In this document: positions 9,712-18,855 of the stretch, one piece after another | Position numbering within the stretch: the stretch's first letter is position 1 | Layout: each line of letters starts with the position of its first letter | Origin: an archaeon | Lineage (GTDB): Archaea > Asgardarchaeota > Heimdallarchaeia > Heimdallarchaeales > Kariarchaeaceae | Direction: 5' to 3' | Assembly: GCA_024280435.1 (NCBI GenBank) | Contig: JAJRQD010000288.1 | Location: 1 to 62,715, forward strand | DNA length: 62,715 nucleotides | The notes under the pieces: generated by a model | The model's database searches: none | Told to the model about the DNA's origin: nothing | Seen by the model: only the letters and a program-made list of their open reading frames with translations | Position numbers and translations under genes: made by a program

Positions 9712-9752
9712 ATATTGTCATATCAAAATATGATATATTATATATATAAATA

Positions 9753-9768
9753 GTTCGTTTATGCGAAC
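9753..9768. promoter_or_regulatory. Palindromic operator candidate next to the ftr1 TATA box
   Basis: GTTCG-TTTATG-CGAAC, two 5-bp arms with a 6-bp centre, lies 2 bp upstream of the TATA-like box of the iron permease. The same layout occurs at 9806-9821 and at 42740-42755 before a DtxR-type regulator. It is a likely binding site for that metal-dependent regulator (inference). Confidence 0.55.
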
Positions 9769-9805
9769 ATTTGGATGGGGAATAATTATAATATTCTGAA
9801 CAAAA

Positions 9806-9821
9806 GTTCGTACATACGAAC
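9806..9821. promoter_or_regulatory. Second palindromic operator candidate upstream of ftr1
   Basis: GTTCGTACATACGAAC is a palindrome with 7-bp arms around CA. It matches the 9753-9768 site in its arms and spacing, 53 bp away centre to centre. Its core GTACATAC also occurs in the transposon-end repeats at 3157 and 62121, so a transposon origin for this copy cannot be excluded. Confidence 0.5.
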
Positions 9822-10004
9822 ACAGAAAATATTTACTATACAGTTGTTGTAATTGCAAATTTTATACTTTCAAGCTATTATTATTTATTTGGTATAGACA
9901 TGATAGTAATTTTAGGATTTATCTCGGGGATTAGTGTTTATTCCTTTGATTGGCTAGATTCATTGTTTTTTTTTTTTTTGATTGAATAGGTTTGTATAAA
10001 ATAG

Positions 10005-10055
10005 TTGAATATAACAAATAATTGAATATAACAAATAATTGAATATAACAAATAA
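10005..10055. repeat. Three perfect 17-bp tandem repeats
   Basis: The unit TTGAATATAACAAATAA is repeated three times head to tail with no visible mismatch. The array lies in the gap between the ftr1 promoter and the 3' end of orc1/cdc6 (10124). An open frame of 75 codons on the minus strand across it is low-complexity and I do not regard it as a gene. Confidence 0.8.
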
Positions 10056-10123
10056 ATGAATAATATTTGAGTGAACCACCTTGAGGAATTATTGTGAGTA
10101 AATTAAATGCTTGATTGTAAAAA

Positions 10124-11398
10124 TTAATTTGGTAGTTCCTCAACCATTCTGGAATCATTTCTAAGTGAATGAACTATCTCCGCTCTCTGTACGGCAAGAG
10201 TGATAATTCTGGTTCTACCATATCTTCCCTTGGAGATAACATTGGCTCTGATCATACCTAGTAGATCAAGCTCATTTATCAGGTCTCCCACTCTTCTCTG
10301 GGATACTGGCTTTATAGTTAACCTATCACATAATTTGAGATAGTTATCATAAATTTTCCCTGTGGAGATCATATCTTCCTCTTTTTTGGACTTACCTCTT
10401 GCTATATCTAGTTTGATTATGGCAAGCAATACTATCTTAGAATGAATTGGTAGGCCTATGAGTACTTCTTTTACCGTGTCTTTCTCAATCACCTCCTGTG
10501 CCATACCAACATGAATTGATGTTACCTTGGCATCCTGTTTCTGTTCTGCCACTTCACCAGCCACTCTCAAAAGATCAAGTGCACGCCTTGCATCACCATG
10601 CTCTGCTGCTGCCAATGCTGATGCTCTGTTAATTGCAGATGCATCAACGACATTCTCTGCAAACCCCTCGATTACTCTTTCTTTCAGAATATCCTGCAAC
10701 TGTGCAGCAGTATAGGGTGAGAATACCAGTTCCTGCTCCATTAATGTTGATCTTATTCTTGAATTAACACTCTGCTTGAATTCTACACTATTTGTGATAC
10801 CTATCAGTGATATCTTGGAGAATTCTAGATCTGAATTTATTCTGGTAAGACTATACAGGCTATCAGGTGCCTTTTTGGTGATCAGATCAATCTCATCCAG
10901 AACAATTGTCATATGTACTTTTTTCTCCTCCAGTGTTTTCAGAAAGATATCAAATACATCTTTTGTTGGTAGGCCTGTTGTTGGGACGTGTTCTCCTATT
11001 TTTGAACATAATGTTGCCCAAAGTCTATACTCTGTATCAACATGTTGACAGTTAAGAAATGCATAGTCGTAATTTACTCCAACACCAATGGCTTTCTCTT
11101 TGAGATACTGTATCACATATTTTGCAACCACTGTTTTTCCTCCTCCAGGTTTACCATACAAAAATGAATTTGATGGTGTCTGTCCACGCATTATAGGTCC
11201 CAATACATTTGCAAGACCTGCAATCTCTTTATCCCTGTGAGGTAGTGATTCTGGCACATGAGTGGCCAGAAGAGAATCTCTATCCTTGAAAATTGGTACT
11301 TCTGGTGAATGGAAGCGAGAGAAAATATCATCAAGACTTTCTTTTTTATTCAATATATTTGTAACCACCTTATAAACAGCGAATAACATCTGAAACAA
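10124..11398 (-). CDS. cdc6: Orc1/Cdc6 replication initiator
   Basis: 424 residues, a typical archaeal Orc1/Cdc6. It has the AAA+ Walker A segment (YGKPGGGKTVVAKYV), Walker B (IVLDEIDLI), sensor 1 (LIGITNS), sensor 2 region (HGDARRALDLLRVA) and a C-terminal winged helix (RRVGDLINELDLLGMIRA). It recognises origin (ORB) sequences and helps load the MCM helicase. The family core starts near residue 20 (SLDDIFSRF...PIFKDRDSL), so a somewhat later start is possible. Such genes often sit beside an origin; the 640-bp gene-free stretch upstream (11399-12039) has one ORB-like element. Confidence 0.95.
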   Translation of the reverse strand: MFQMLFAVYKVVTNILNKKESLDDIFSRFHSPEVPIFKDRDSLLATHVPESLPHRDKEIAGLANVLGPIMRGQTPSNSFLYGKPGGGKTVVAKYVIQYLKEKAIGVGVNYDYAFLNCQHVDTEYRLWATLCSKIGEHVPTTGLPTKDVFDIFLKTLEEKKVHMTIVLDEIDLITKKAPDSLYSLTRINSDLEFSKISLIGITNSVEFKQSVNSRIRSTLMEQELVFSPYTAAQLQDILKERVIEGFAENVVDASAINRASALAAAEHGDARRALDLLRVAGEVAEQKQDAKVTSIHVGMAQEVIEKDTVKEVLIGLPIHSKIVLLAIIKLDIARGKSKKEEDMISTGKIYDNYLKLCDRLTIKPVSQRRVGDLINELDLLGMIRANVISKGRYGRTRIITLAVQRAEIVHSLRNDSRMVEELPN

Positions 11399-12039
11399 TA
11401 TCTCAGATCAGAGCCCTAATTCTGATTTTTATATCACTCCTGTTTATCAGCTATTTAACTAATTCATTAAGATATAAATAACTATCTATGCGAATGCTTC
11501 CTGTAGAAAACAGGGTATATAAACTAGTATTTCTAATATATCAATGTAATAGAATACCTTAAAAGGGACTTTGAATTATTTATATACTTCGGAAAAAATA
11601 ACGTTTTTTTCAAAGCGCTTATGCAATAGTTCGCTATTTTAATGCTCCTAATTCTGATTTTTTTTATATTTATTCAATAAAAATAATAATTTGATCGTTT
11701 TATCTAATGTTTCCTATATATCCTATGGAATATATCATGAATTTGATATTCTCAGGACTTATTTCAATAATATAGAACTGCAGATACCATAATTAGTCAT
11801 CAAATATTTAATCATAATTATACATGATTATTTCATATTCTGAGATAAAATACAGAGAATTGAAAAGTTTAGCACTATTAAAATGACTTTGAATGTATTT
11901 CACAGTCTTGATTATTGATTTTGCTTATATTACTATACCTTGATTTCTTTTGGAAAAATATATGGATATTTAGATTGTAATACTGCTATTTATCCTGTAT
12001 TTTATCACACTGCATTCTATTATCTTATATCTCAATGTA
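11399..12039. other. Gene-free AT-rich stretch beside cdc6; possible origin region
   Basis: No credible open frame or RNA gene is visible in this 640 bp between the cdc6 start and the 3' end of the MCP-like gene. It is very AT-rich, with runs of T near 11580-11720. It contains TTCCTGTAGAAAACAGGG (11498-11515), which resembles the archaeal mini-ORB consensus (TTCCAGTGGAAAC followed by a G-run). Only one copy is seen, whereas known origins usually have several, so the origin call is tentative. Confidence 0.3.
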
Positions 12040-13206
12040 TCAATTTATATTATCCATATTGTTTTTTGTTTCAACAAAAAGATCTGATAGCTTCTCAGCC
12101 AATGAATTTACCTCTATCAAACCAATAGATAATTCTTCAGCTACTGATGCAACCTCTTCTGAACTGGCTGCTGTTTCCTCTGATACTGCTGCAACATTAA
12201 GCATATCTTCCTGTATTTCCTTGAACAGATTAAGCAGATTATTGTAGATCTGATCAACTACATTATTTATCTGCTCAGCTGATTTTTTGGACTCATCAGA
12301 CAGTTTTCTGACATTTTCTGCAACAACTGCAAATCCTCTACCATAGTCTCCTGCACGCGATGCCTCGATTCCTGCATTCAGTGCAAGAATATTGGTTTGT
12401 AATGCAATCTGTGAAACTGCAGTGGTATTTCCCTCAATTGAATTGATAATGTCAACTAATGCTTTGTTTGCCATATCTATCTTTTCAACAATTTCTGAGA
12501 CTAGACGTGCTTGATCTGTTGCACCAGATGACATCGCCTGTGAGGTATTAGCTACTTCATTCACAGAGGAATTCATCTGCTGTGAACTTGATGATAATGT
12601 GAGATATGCATCTTCAATTGATTTATTGTACTGAAGTAACTGATCAAATAATACAGAAGTATTTCTCAAAATATCATTGATCAATGTTGTCAGAGGACCC
12701 AATACTTTATCCTCAGTAAATTTTGTCTCTGTAATTCTACTCGATAGATTTCCAGATTTGACCTCATTACTCAATTCAGCCATTCTATCTGTGTAATTGT
12801 CTAGACTACTGAATGTTGCCATAATTGAGATAATTATGATAGATACATGTGATATTAACACAATAAAATAAATAATTGTATCATTTAATCCTTCAATCGC
12901 ATCTGCATCAATCACCGCAGTAACAAGTTGAACATTTATTATTATGTTCAGAATATGAACTATCATCTTGAATCTGAAATCATTACTACCCATTCTCCAT
13001 CTGATAAGTAATGTACCAATACTCATTATTATCAGCCCTCTGATAATTTCACTGGTTACAGCTTCGAAACTTGACATCACACTGTATTCCTGTTTACTGA
13101 GAAATACCTCAAGTATCATTATCAGTATTGTTGTGAATTCAAATTTATTAAGTGTTTTTAATCCAATAAACCATCCTATTGGATTTAGGCTAGTACTATC
13201 ATTCAT
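12040..13206 (-). CDS. Membrane-bound MCP-type (methyl-accepting) signalling protein
   Basis: 388 residues. The N-terminal 150 have about four membrane segments with only short loops, so there is no large extracellular ligand-binding domain. A HAMP-like linker follows ([21 protein letters not shown]), then a long coiled coil. The hairpin tip characteristic of MCP signalling domains is well conserved ([37 protein letters not shown]). The C-terminal half is rich in [16 protein letters not shown], typical of methylation-helix sequences. No che genes are in the window, so whether it controls motility or another output is unknown. The signal may be sensed within the membrane. Confidence 0.9.
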   Translation of the reverse strand: MNDSTSLNPIGWFIGLKTLNKFEFTTILIMILEVFLSKQEYSVMSSFEAVTSEIIRGLIIMSIGTLLIRWRMGSNDFRFKMIVHILNIIINVQLVTAVIDADAIEGLNDTIIYFIVLISHVSIIIISIMATFSSLDNYTDRMAELSNEVKSGNLSSRITETKFTEDKVLGPLTTLINDILRNTSVLFDQLLQYNKSIEDAYLTLSSSSQQMNSSVNEVANTSQAMSSGATDQARLVSEIVEKIDMANKALVDIINSIEGNTTAVSQIALQTNILALNAGIEASRAGDYGRGFAVVAENVRKLSDESKKSAEQINNVVDQIYNNLLNLFKEIQEDMLNVAAVSEETAASSEEVASVAEELSIGLIEVNSLAEKLSDLFVETKNNMDNIN

Positions 13207-13355
13207 ATGAAACTATTCAAATATTACTTTATAAGTATCTAGGTCTACCTTAAACTGTAAACAAAAATTATTTTAATTTGACCCGCAATGTACATATTCA
13301 CTGAGTAATTTTTTTTTTAATGTAAATATAAATTAAGAAATAATAATTCCCTATA

Positions 13356-13763
13356 TTATTGCAATTTTTCAATCTGATCCTGTTTTCTCCTTGAAATTTT
13401 TTTGGATTTGGGACAGGTACAGTTTGATGCCTGCTCCAGTAGATAAAGACCTCCTTCCTGCAATTTCTGAAATGCCTCTCTGATAGTAATACTTTGATGA
13501 TCCTCATATATCTCTATTCCATGATCTTTCAGTTGTCCATAGCATGGCTTGCATACTTTGGCTGATATTATCAGAGTGACACCAAGATCAGAAAGGTCCT
13601 GTGCTATATTACAGGTATCCTTATTGATCGAGTAATTATCAACAATAAAATAATCAACATCATCTGTGCAGTAGATCAGAAAATTTAGTGCATTACCAAG
13701 ATAAAGATGATGCCTTGAATTCATATCTGGCCTCAAGTCAATTGTGGGGAATGCAATTCTCAA
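13356..13763 (-). CDS. Dinitrogenase Fe-Mo cofactor-like (DIMCO) protein, copy 1
   Basis: 135 residues of the NifX/NifB-C-terminal/MTH1175 superfamily, which bind Fe-S or metal cofactors. Family features are MRIAFPTIDLRP at the start, a FLIYCTDD strand, VTLIISAKVCKPCYGQLKDHGIEIY and the closing helix TIREAFQKLQEGGL. Where family members usually have a Gly-rich loop, this protein has KVCKPCY, a CxxC. The C-terminal tail adds CTCPKSKK. It overlaps the next upstream paralogue by 4 nt (13760-13763), so the pair is translationally coupled. No nitrogenase genes are present; a metal- or Fe-S-handling role is inferred. Confidence 0.75.
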   Translation of the reverse strand: MRIAFPTIDLRPDMNSRHHLYLGNALNFLIYCTDDVDYFIVDNYSINKDTCNIAQDLSDLGVTLIISAKVCKPCYGQLKDHGIEIYEDHQSITIREAFQKLQEGGLYLLEQASNCTCPKSKKISRRKQDQIEKLQ

Positions 13764-14161
13764 TTCAATACCTTCCTGTTGTTTCGTTTACTATTGATAA
13801 TCTTTCTGTGTCCTTGATCTCTGATTGGATTGGCATGCAGAAATAAACCTCCAAGCTCAAATTTTTGAAATGCCTCTCTTATTGTCCTACTTGAACCATC
13901 AAACCAGACTGAGATATTAGCAGACCTGATTGTTTCAAAACATGCCTCACAGATATTATAAGCAATCACATTATCAATCTTCAACAGATTAAGTATCTCA
14001 ATCAGATTAATTCTATTCTCACTGTATATTGTGTTATCATAGTGTAAAATTGAGTTATCATCTGTATTGTATATTAAATATGCTTTGGCATCACAGAATT
14101 TATTCGCCGGAGGTGATGATAGATTAGGATTGTATGGAACTCCTGGAATAAGTACCCTCAT
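13760..14161 (-). CDS. Dinitrogenase Fe-Mo cofactor-like (DIMCO) protein, copy 2
   Basis: 133 residues, the middle of three adjacent paralogues. The pattern is the same: MRVLIPGVPYNP start, AYLIYNTDDNS strand, a CxxC loop (NICEACFETIR) at the position of the usual Gly-rich loop, and TIREAFQKFELGGLFL near the end. The tail is basic (RDQGHRKIINSKRNNRK). It overlaps the downstream copy by 4 nt. The CxxC is shared by all three copies although the rest of the sequence has diverged strongly, so it is likely functional, perhaps for metal or cluster binding (inference). Confidence 0.75.
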   Translation of the reverse strand: MRVLIPGVPYNPNLSSPPANKFCDAKAYLIYNTDDNSILHYDNTIYSENRINLIEILNLLKIDNVIAYNICEACFETIRSANISVWFDGSSRTIREAFQKFELGGLFLHANPIRDQGHRKIINSKRNNRKVLN

Positions 14162-14257
14162 ACAGTACTGTAAAACAATTTCTTTCTAATAAACTATGGG
14201 TTAATAACTATCGATTAATGCTTAGTTTGAAATAACATACATTTATATCTTATCCCA

Positions 14258-14662
14258 TTATACCACATAATATGCATTTTTATGAACCACCCTGCTCTGT
14301 TTGTGCATCCTTATATTATCTGAATTTTGCATAATAAAAAGACCACCTAGTATAAATTTCTGCAAACATTCTTTCAATGTTATTGATTTACTATCTCCAT
14401 AAATTTCAATATCTGTATTCCTCAACTTCGAGAAACAGTTCACACAGATACGCTCTGTAATAATTACATCAACACCTATTCTCTCTAGTTCAGAAATAAC
14501 ATCATCATTATTGCGATCATAATAATTATTCCTGATAGAGAAATAGCTGAGGTCATCGCTATCGAAGATAATATAACTTGCTGCTGAACCAAATATTCTT
14601 GCAGGCCTATCTCTATCAATCTCTGGATCTTTAATTTCTGTGGATGGGATCACTATTCTCAT
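14258..14662 (-). CDS. Dinitrogenase Fe-Mo cofactor-like (DIMCO) protein, copy 3
   Basis: 134 residues and the first gene of the three-copy set. It has MRIVIPSTEIKDP, AASYIIFDSDDLSY, the CxxC loop (ERICVNCFSKLRNTDIEIY) and TLKECLQKFILGGLFI. It is separated from copy 2 by 96 nt but in the same direction, so the three probably share a promoter. A TATA-like TATTATATAT at about 14711-14720, flanked by AGTAAGT and ACTTACT, lies upstream. The function of MTH1175-type proteins is not settled; they are often found with Fe-S and metal-homeostasis genes. Confidence 0.75.
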   Translation of the reverse strand: MRIVIPSTEIKDPEIDRDRPARIFGSAASYIIFDSDDLSYFSIRNNYYDRNNDDVISELERIGVDVIITERICVNCFSKLRNTDIEIYGDSKSITLKECLQKFILGGLFIMQNSDNIRMHKQSRVVHKNAYYVV

Positions 14663-14693
14663 ATCGTTTATTCTCCTTCAGAATCTAACACTG

Positions 14694-14730
14694 AGTAAGT
14701 AAAAAGTAAATATTATATATTTAACTTACT
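14694..14730 (-). promoter_or_regulatory. DIMCO operon promoter with inverted repeat around the TATA box
   Basis: AGTAAGT (14694-14700) and ACTTACT (14724-14730) are exact complements and bracket a TATA-like element. That position, about 50 nt before the start codon at 14662, suits an operator that blocks TBP. A separate GC-rich palindrome TCGGGCTCCCGA lies further upstream at 14778-14789 and could serve either this operon or the divergent M61 gene. Confidence 0.35.
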
Positions 14731-14961
14731 AGATATTAATATAAAGTTAACAATATAATGTTATCAAATTTAACCTATCGGGCTCCCGAATGGATTATTA
14801 TTAAGTAATTCTGAGTGTTCTTATCCAAAGTTTCTGAATAATGTATGGAATTTCATATATTACGCCAGTAAAAAAATAATTTGAGAAAAACTGCTCAAAT
14901 TAATTCATTTTAATTATACCTTATCTGAATTATTCAAATACAATGATGATTTTAAAAAGCT

Positions 14962-16686
14962 ATGGAAAATACTTTCTCAGTCTCTTTGAAGAGATCAAAC
15001 CTCAATCTGATTGATGTGGAGATGAATTTCATCTCTAATTATGAGAACCCAATTGTTGTACTTCCTGTGTGGACCCCAGGGTCTTATCTTATCAGAGATT
15101 ATTCAAGGCATGTACAGACATTTCAGGCAACAATCAGTGGTGTATCAACCCCCTCTGCTAAAATAAGCAAAAATGAATGGCAGATCACTTCAAAACAAGG
15201 TGATCAAGTATCTTTTACCTATTCCATATATGCATTTGATATGACTGTGCGAACCTCATATCTTGATGATCGCAAGGTATTCATTGCACCCGCATCAATA
15301 TTCATGTATCTAAGAGACGAGAATTCAGATACCAAGAATGAACAGTACAGTGTATCTTTTGAGATGGATCAGGGCTGGCAGATATTCACTTCATTAAAAC
15401 AAACAGATAGTACTTATATAGCCGAAGATTTTGATGAGCTGATAGATTCTCCAATGTGTGGTGCAGTAACTGAGCTACTCGAGATAAAAGATTATGAATA
15501 TAATAAAATACCAAACAAAGTGGTGATAATTGGAGACAGAGGTGATACAGATATTGATAAATTCACAAATGATCTGATAAAAATACAGGATGAATCAGTG
15601 AGAATTTTTGGTGAATTGCCATATGATCGCTATTTCTGGTTTCTGTATATCGTTGGTACCGGAGGAGGAGGCCTTGAACATAAATACTGTAATGTATCAA
15701 TAATCAATCGCTGGGCATTCACAAACAGAGAGGATTACAATCGATTACTATCACTAGAATCCCACGAACATTTCCATGTGTACAACATCAAAAGGATCAG
15801 ACCATCTCAGCTGGGGCCATTCAATTATTCATCAGAGGTTTATACAAAATTGTTATGGGTGGCAGAGGGTTTGACATCATTCTATGATAAAATATCAATT
15901 CTTCGTGCTGGATTGATTGATACTGATGAATACTTCAAATTTATATCTACATTAATCTATAATCTTGATAATATTCCTGGAAGAAAAGTATACAGCCTAC
16001 AACAGGCTTCATTCGATGCCTGGATAAAACTGTACAAGAGTAATGAGAATACCAATAATTCATCGGTATCGTACTACTTGAAAGGTGCCATCATGAGCTT
16101 ATGTCTTGATATAGAGATAAGATCACAGACTAACTGGGAGAAATCTCTTGATAATTTCTTCATCAGTATGTATAATGATTACAAAATGGATAGAAAGGGC
16201 TATCATGAGGATAGAATACAGTATTTACTCGAGAAATACACTAATACTGACCTTCAGTTATTTTTTGACAAATACATCAGAGGGACTGATGAGATTGATT
16301 ATAATTATTATCTTTCATTTATTGGCTATGAATTGGTACCTGTGCTGGATAAAACTGCATGGACTGGATTGAAACTGGATGATGAAATGAAAGTACAGTT
16401 TGTTTACAAAGATTCTCCTGCAAGTGATGCTGCAATTTACTATAATGATCAGATAATAAGCATCAATGACTATCGAGCCACTAAGAAAAGCCTTGATATG
16501 ATCCTAGAAAGAGCCACTGAGGGTGATACATTGGAGATCAATCTATTCAGAGATGATATACTGATAAGCAGATCTTTGATGGTAGAGGCACCAAGAGCTA
16601 AAAAATACGGTATTAATTCAATTGACAATGTAGATGATATTATACTAAAACGCAGAGAATCAATGTTTGGACCTTATAATAAGTAA
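14962..16686 (+). CDS. M61-family (glycyl) aminopeptidase with PDZ domain
   Basis: 574 residues. The N-terminal beta domain includes PVWTPGSYLIRDYSRHVQ, a hallmark of M61 peptidases. The zinc site is HEHFH in ESHEHFHVYNIKRIRP (about residue 269), followed by the third ligand Glu in LLWVAEGLTSFYDK. Upstream GTGGGGLEH is the aminopeptidase GGxEH-type segment that binds the substrate N-terminus. A PDZ domain occupies about residues 460-550 (VYKDSPASDAAIYYNDQIISIND). There is no signal peptide, so it should act in the cytoplasm on peptides, with a preference for N-terminal Gly or Ala in characterised relatives. It is divergent from the DIMCO operon. Confidence 0.9.
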   Translation: MENTFSVSLKRSNLNLIDVEMNFISNYENPIVVLPVWTPGSYLIRDYSRHVQTFQATISGVSTPSAKISKNEWQITSKQGDQVSFTYSIYAFDMTVRTSYLDDRKVFIAPASIFMYLRDENSDTKNEQYSVSFEMDQGWQIFTSLKQTDSTYIAEDFDELIDSPMCGAVTELLEIKDYEYNKIPNKVVIIGDRGDTDIDKFTNDLIKIQDESVRIFGELPYDRYFWFLYIVGTGGGGLEHKYCNVSIINRWAFTNREDYNRLLSLESHEHFHVYNIKRIRPSQLGPFNYSSEVYTKLLWVAEGLTSFYDKISILRAGLIDTDEYFKFISTLIYNLDNIPGRKVYSLQQASFDAWIKLYKSNENTNNSSVSYYLKGAIMSLCLDIEIRSQTNWEKSLDNFFISMYNDYKMDRKGYHEDRIQYLLEKYTNTDLQLFFDKYIRGTDEIDYNYYLSFIGYELVPVLDKTAWTGLKLDDEMKVQFVYKDSPASDAAIYYNDQIISINDYRATKKSLDMILERATEGDTLEINLFRDDILISRSLMVEAPRAKKYGINSIDNVDDIILKRRESMFGPYNK

Positions 16687-16840
16687 TTAATTGATGTTCT
16701 AAATTATTAAATGATATTCTAAATTATTAATAATAAAAATAATGTAATTACGCAATTTGCAAAATTAATATATGTAAAATAAAAAAAATAAAATCTTTTT
16801 AGGGATTAAACTTTTAAATAAAGACTGACTAATATTAAGC

Positions 16841-18118
16841 ATGAAGAATATTATGGATTATACCTTTGAATCAGAGGAAAACCAACCTCATTTCAGATTT
16901 AACAATGTACATCAAGGATTTGATAAATGGCTAAAAAAGGCAAAAGAGCGGATATTCTCACTTGCCGCAGGAGATCGAGTGGGAAAGATCGCACCAAGAA
17001 TAATGGAACTAGGTTTTGGAAAAATACTATATGCAGCGAATGAGCTTGGTATAGATACAGATAACAATAACTCATTTGTGCTATTCGCCCCAGATGGTAC
17101 CTGTACATATAATATTGAACGCATAAAACGTGGCTTCACCTATGGTGCAGTTCTAAATCTTGAATTTGATGGTATGATAGCCTCAAATAATTCCATGGCC
17201 AATGGATGTGGTTTCTCAATGTATGAACTGATAGACCCTCCATCTGATGATAAACTGAACTCTTATCTCAATGATGTACAGCATCGTATCGGCGAGGCTT
17301 CTCTTAGCCAACTCGGTACGGGTAACCATTTTGCAGGATTGTACAAGGTGGCAGATCCAATCTCTGGTGAGGATACCAATCGTAGATTTGTGGTGGTACA
17401 CTGTTCTGGACATGCAGGTGGAGATAAACTATATTTTTCAGATTGGCTAAAAGAAATTGATGGCTATCATTCTATACATACCCCACATGGCCCGATACAA
17501 TTTCTGGAGGGAGAGGCTAGAAAGAGATATATGCAGGCATTTGAATTCACAAACAGTACAAATGGTAATAACAGAGATCAGACCATGACTGAGATATTTC
17601 CAGATAAACCATGGAAAAAATTGGAGGAGATAACACATCAGGGCTTGAAAGAGGATGGTGTCATGCATATCATAGGCACACAGATACATGACGGTATCAT
17701 GCCCATAGCTTTTAATCCAGAAGAGGGCTTGATAACAGTGAAACATATTGATAACCTCAACTCTAATTTCATGGCTATATGGGATCATAATGAGAGGGCT
17801 AGAAATCTAGGATTGGATTACAAAATGACTAGATTGAATATCACACCACATGGTGGTGGCTATGAATTCCGGAAAGGAATTGATAATATGGATGTGCATC
17901 TTTCAAAAGAGGGTATTGATCATTTCAATATGACATTCTCAGATGGCGAAAAAAGGTCTTTCAAACATTTCAAAGAGATCCGGGATATTATGACATATAG
18001 GCGGAGAAATTCAATCATGCGTGAGGTATATGCAGCAGATCTTGCAGAAATACTGTATGAGAATGAGCCTGTCAGGCAGATATATCCACTAAAGAGTATT
18101 CCCGGTGGTTCACATTGA
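16841..18118 (+). CDS. Divergent RtcB-like protein (RNA-ligase family paralogue)
   Basis: 425 residues. RtcB landmarks can be lined up: ANGCGFSMYEL with the DIGCGM cysteine, LGTGNHFAGLYKV with GTGNHFIEI, VVVHCSGHAGG with LHSGSRG, a FLEGEARKRYMQAFEFTN...NRDQTM block with the EGxxYxxY...NRD block, and ITPHGGGYE with the guanylated-His segment HGAGR. Several catalytic residues of ordinary RtcB differ: the Asp three before the Cys is Ala, the Glu after GNHF is Gly, and the Arg after HGAG is Tyr. It may therefore not be a standard 3'-phosphate RNA ligase. Its stop overlaps the start of a GDPD gene, so the two are co-translated. Confidence 0.7.
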   Translation: MKNIMDYTFESEENQPHFRFNNVHQGFDKWLKKAKERIFSLAAGDRVGKIAPRIMELGFGKILYAANELGIDTDNNNSFVLFAPDGTCTYNIERIKRGFTYGAVLNLEFDGMIASNNSMANGCGFSMYELIDPPSDDKLNSYLNDVQHRIGEASLSQLGTGNHFAGLYKVADPISGEDTNRRFVVVHCSGHAGGDKLYFSDWLKEIDGYHSIHTPHGPIQFLEGEARKRYMQAFEFTNSTNGNNRDQTMTEIFPDKPWKKLEEITHQGLKEDGVMHIIGTQIHDGIMPIAFNPEEGLITVKHIDNLNSNFMAIWDHNERARNLGLDYKMTRLNITPHGGGYEFRKGIDNMDVHLSKEGIDHFNMTFSDGEKRSFKHFKEIRDIMTYRRRNSIMREVYAADLAEILYENEPVRQIYPLKSIPGGSH

Positions 18119-18855
18119 GTTATCCACTTTGTATTGCTCACAGAGGTGCTTCTGGTATTGCACCTGAGAATACTATGATTGCCTTCTGGACGGCAATACA
18201 GAGTGCTGATATGATTGAACTTGACGTGCAGTTAACAAAGGATAAACAGCTGGTGATTTTCCATGATAGAACTCTGAAGAGAATTACAGGAGATATTCAT
18301 GGAATTGCAGACTATACACTAGAACAATTGATGAAGATGGATTTTGGTGCTTGGAAGTCTGACAAATTCAAAAATACAAAAATTGCCACATTAGAGCAGG
18401 TGTTAACTGAATTACCAGATAAAAAATCTTTAATCATTGAGATAAAACCTCAGGGTAGAGAGAATGGACGAATACTGGAGCAGAGAGTAATTGAGCTTTT
18501 GGAAGAGCATGTGATTTCCAATAACAGTTACATAAGTGTTAGAGATGTTGATACATATCAATGGATGAACCGTAATTTTCCAAAATATCCTATTGCTCTT
18601 ATGCAGAAGAAAAGATCTCCAACTGAGTATCATCGCCTTTTACAGGAATACAATATTAAAATAGCTCAGATAAGAAAAGATAGTTATTCAGATAATTATT
18701 ACAATGAGATAAATCGAATCGTCAAACGAGTCAATGTATATTTTGCAGATACACCTGTTGAATGGCAGTATCTTATTGACAGGAATGTATCTGGTATTCT
18801 AACCAACTATCCAACTTTATATCAAGGTTATATCGATCAGATCAGAAAATACTGA
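18115..18855 (+). CDS. Glycerophosphodiester phosphodiesterase (GDPD) family protein
   Basis: 246 residues. The catalytic N-terminus CIAHRGASGIAPENTMIAF carries the HRG and PENT motifs, followed by the metal ligands ELDVQLTKD and the second His in VIFHDRTLKRI. LIIEIKP and the closing GILTNYP strand also fit. The start is a TTG at 18115 that overlaps the RtcB-like stop (TGA at 18116-18118); a later start would remove the HRG site. It hydrolyses glycerophosphodiesters or other phosphodiesters in the cytoplasm. The last 60 or so codons are duplicated just downstream as a non-expressed copy. Confidence 0.9.
   Translation: MSYPLCIAHRGASGIAPENTMIAFWTAIQSADMIELDVQLTKDKQLVIFHDRTLKRITGDIHGIADYTLEQLMKMDFGAWKSDKFKNTKIATLEQVLTELPDKKSLIIEIKPQGRENGRILEQRVIELLEEHVISNNSYISVRDVDTYQWMNRNFPKYPIALMQKKRSPTEYHRLLQEYNIKIAQIRKDSYSDNYYNEINRIVKRVNVYFADTPVEWQYLIDRNVSGILTNYPTLYQGYIDQIRKY

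Noticed and set aside
9931-10158. 75-codon minus-strand frame over the 17-bp repeats
   Set aside because: Low-complexity translation across a tandem repeat and a T-run; overlaps the cdc6 3' end; no start context.
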